Assembly: GCF_018595685.2 (NCBI RefSeq)
Contig: NZ_CP092334.1
Span: 3,128,001-3,192,000 of the forward strand
DNA length: 64,000 nt
Direction: 5' to 3'
Source: Flavihumibacter rivuli
Lineage (GTDB): Bacteria; Bacteroidota; Bacteroidia; Chitinophagales; Chitinophagaceae
The notes beneath the pieces are model-generated. The model searched no databases, had not been told where the DNA came from, and worked only from the letters and a program-made list of their open reading frames with translations. Each line of letters opens with the position of its first letter. Positions within the stretch are counted from its first letter, which is position 1. The position numbers and the translations under genes are program-made. Shown one piece after another: positions 62,204 to 64,000 of the stretch.

Positions 62204-63187
62204 TCACCATTTTTCGAGTCCGAGAAGTTTCTTGCCCAATTCGTTCAACTCAGCCGTACCATATTTGGTCTGCTCCCATTTGCGGGGATCACCCGGGAAG
62301 GCATAACCTTCAGGGGCAATCCTGTCGCGCCATGAATTGATCCTCCACTGGCGCAGGGCTTCATTGTCTTCTTCTGCAGGCATCATGGAAATGTACTGTG
62401 CTATGCGCACCTTATTGCCGCTCAGGTTGGGGCGGATACCATGGGGCTGCAGGCTATTAAAGATAAGCAAGTCACCTGCTTCCATTTTAACCTTTACCGG
62501 CTCAAAGCCAGTAGTATCGGGTTTAAACCGGTCACGGTCTTCGGGTTGGGTTTGCTTCCAGGTATCGTAGGTGCGGAACAACTCAGGAATACACTGGAAG
62601 CCGCCCATGTTCTCATCTGTCTGGTCAGCAAGCGCCAGCACACCCTGCACATTCACCGGCCTGGTCTCCGGGTCATAATCCCAGTGGATGAAACCTTTGT
62701 ATTCATGGCCTGGCCTGATGGGGAAGTTAAGGTTGGCCCTGTCAATGGTCACCCACAGTTTTTCGGTACCCCAGATATCAACAAATGCATCATATACTCT
62801 TTGCATCTGGCGGTTGTTCCAGAGGTGCTGGTTATTATAAACTTCCACCATTCCCGTATTGGTGAGTTCCTTCATCTTCATTTCGGCGCGGGGCGGGGTG
62901 TACCAGGTATCTGGGTTGTTGGGGTCCTTTTCTTCAAATTCCCAAAGGAAGGCAGCTGTTGCCAATGCCTGTTCCCTGGGCACGGCATTCTTGATCACTA
63001 TGTAACCATTGTGGATCCAGAAATACCAGTCTTCTTCACTCAGCACACGGAGTGGCTGGCCATTGCTGCGGTCGTTGAGTTGGGTAGCACTGCTCTTTGC
63101 AGTGGACGGATTGCCCGGTATATCCAAATGGGCATTATTGGGCGTCATGGTGGGGGCCATAGTAGCGGCCATGGTTTGCTGTGACAT
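62204..63187 (-). CDS. phytanoyl-CoA dioxygenase (PhyH) family protein
   Basis: A non-haem Fe(II)/2-oxoglutarate dioxygenase of about 327 residues. The iron-binding triad is in YKGFIHWDYDPE (H and D) and SLQPHGIRPN (H), with an arginine in NKVRIAQYISMM for 2-oxoglutarate. Starting at ATG 63187 the first 40 residues are low-complexity (rich in M, T, P, A); an even longer frame to 63316 adds a proline-rich segment, so the true start is uncertain. Substrate unknown. It is first in the run with the aldo/keto reductase and Dabb genes and faces an AraC gene. Confidence 0.88.
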   Translation of the reverse strand: MSQQTMAATMAPTMTPNNAHLDIPGNPSTAKSSATQLNDRSNGQPLRVLSEEDWYFWIHNGYIVIKNAVPREQALATAAFLWEFEEKDPNNPDTWYTPPRAEMKMKELTNTGMVEVYNNQHLWNNRQMQRVYDAFVDIWGTEKLWVTIDRANLNFPIRPGHEYKGFIHWDYDPETRPVNVQGVLALADQTDENMGGFQCIPELFRTYDTWKQTQPEDRDRFKPDTTGFEPVKVKMEAGDLLIFNSLQPHGIRPNLSGNKVRIAQYISMMPAEEDNEALRQWRINSWRDRIAPEGYAFPGDPRKWEQTKYGTAELNELGKKLLGLEKW

Positions 63188-63573
63188 ATGATTGCGTTTA
63201 TTGGTTAAAAGGAAGGGATAAAGCGGTGGCGGCTGGACAGGGCCGATGACTCCTGGTGCAGTAGCCGGTTGCGGTGCGGTACTTACAGGATTGTTCATGG
63301 CGACTTGTCGCGGCATAATTTTTTACCGGGGGATGGACGGGGATCAACTGTTCGAGGTTGATTCGATTGGCAGGGTTGGTTGATTTTACCTGTGGCATAT
63401 GGCAAACGTTGAAGGTGAATGACCATTCAAAACTACCTCCTGGAACAGGCTGGAATCTACCATTACAATGGCCAGTTTTTGCGCTGTATTGATATTTTTT
63501 GTAAGTTTTGTTGGTTTTTGGACCAATCGGGAGCAATTTCAATGGAAACCGGTTCCGCCATTACCCAGTATTT
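63188..63573. other. divergent region between the PhyH gene and the AraC gene
   Basis: About 385 bp without a convincing gene. A minus-strand open frame (63198-63542) overlaps part of the extended PhyH frame in another phase and resembles no protein. The region should hold both divergent promoters; I could not pick a convincing -33/-7 pair. Confidence 0.4.
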
Positions 63574-64000
63574 ATGAAGGTTAAACTCGAAGCCATACAG
63601 CCTGATGCAGACAGTTCATTCAAGATACTGCTGACACCTAACCTCAATGACCTGTTCTACTGGCATTTCCACCCGGAATACGAGATCGTTTATGTGGAGG
63701 CCGGGAGTGGGATTCGTCATATAGGTGACCATATTTCCAGGTATGAAGAAAGTGACCTGGCCCTGATCGGTCCTAATATCCCCCATCTCAATTTTGATTA
63801 TGGGGTAAAGACCACTGTGGAAACAGTAGTGGTTCAAATGAAGGAGCATTTTCTTGGCGAGGCATTTTTTGCATTGCCGGAGATCGCAGCCATCAATGAC
63901 CTGTTTGAAAGGGCGCGTACAGGTCTGGCTTTTTATGGGGAGACCAAAAAACTTGCGGGAGAACTATTGAAAACGCTTACCAACCTTTCGCATTTCGACC
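63574..64000 (+). CDS. AraC family regulator, N-terminal cupin domain only (cut off by window edge)
   Basis: Reading from the ATG at 63574 gives 142 codons to the window end. They start MKVKLEAIQPDADSSFKILL, then FYWHFHPEYEIVYVEAGSGIRHIGDHI and LALIGPNIPHLNFDYG, the cupin sensing domain of AraC regulators in Bacteroidota. The C-terminal DNA-binding domain is outside the window. It is divergent from the PhyH-AKR-Dabb genes and is the obvious candidate to control them. Confidence 0.88.
   Translation, partial: MKVKLEAIQPDADSSFKILLTPNLNDLFYWHFHPEYEIVYVEAGSGIRHIGDHISRYEESDLALIGPNIPHLNFDYGVKTTVETVVVQMKEHFLGEAFFALPEIAAINDLFERARTGLAFYGETKKLAGELLKTLTNLSHFD

Noticed and set aside
63198..63542. Minus-strand open frame of 114 codons upstream of the PhyH gene
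   Set aside because: Composition is typical of non-coding DNA and no domain is recognisable; it overlaps the possible PhyH extension in another frame.
1..64000. CRISPR arrays, insertion sequences, integrases, toxin-antitoxin pairs and phage genes
   Set aside because: I looked for spaced direct repeats, transposase or recombinase motifs and small paired genes on both strands and found none.

Overview
The window looks like chromosomal DNA of a Bacteroidota species, most likely a Chitinophagaceae-type soil or water bacterium. The evidence is a textbook Bacteroidota promoter (TTTG, 20 nt, TATCTTTG) in front of a tRNA gene, the Bacteroidota form of YbeY, many secreted glycosidases and exported hydrolases whose signal peptides end in AQ, short Crp-type regulators, and GC content that by eye is in the mid to upper 40s. 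I see no insertion sequence, phage gene, integrase or CRISPR array, so this is ordinary chromosome rather than a mobile island. The species is inference.

Layout. 1-3.3 kb: 5' part of mnmG, then a gene-free stretch carrying four 16-bp ParB-binding (parS) sites, then ybeY diverging from feoA and nadD. 3.3-13.4 kb: a beta-lactamase-fold hydrolase, dgt, an AddA/AddB-like helicase-nuclease pair and a long-form chromate-family transporter. 13.4-23.8 kb, all on the minus strand: methionine-type aminotransferase, ClC channel with CBS domains, DUF389 membrane protein, response regulator, histidine kinase, a GT81-like glycosyltransferase fused to a degenerate HAD domain, a tandem universal stress protein and a TPR protein. 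23.8-30.7 kb: AraC regulator and RidA, kdsD-manC (cell-surface sugar precursors), recQ and tRNA-Phe.

30.7-40.4 kb: an S9 peptidase, a GH3 glycosidase with PA14 domain broken by one in-frame TAG, a GH95-like glycosidase, a PGM1-like ATP-grasp ligase and a DUF502 protein. 40.5-43.9 kb: Crp regulator, NTF2-like, DoxX, AhpD-like and MFS transporter, all on the minus strand. 44.0-51.1 kb: an RND efflux operon (adaptor, pump, TolC), an EamA transporter and a regulator joining an HMA-like metal domain to an AraC DNA-binding domain. 51.2-59.5 kb: a plus-strand operon of amidohydrolase, GH78 rhamnosidase, class-C serine hydrolase and GH3. 59.6-64.0 kb: exported M20 amidohydrolase, exported Dabb protein, aldo/keto reductase and PhyH dioxygenase, facing a truncated AraC regulator.

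The points I would look at first are the parS cluster, the glycosyltransferase/pseudo-HAD fusion inside an ion-channel/two-component/stress-protein run, a four-hairpin candidate RNA in front of the methionine aminotransferase, the nonsense-mutated GH3 gene and the HMA-AraC fusion. I do not see a clearly new multi-gene defence or mobile system.
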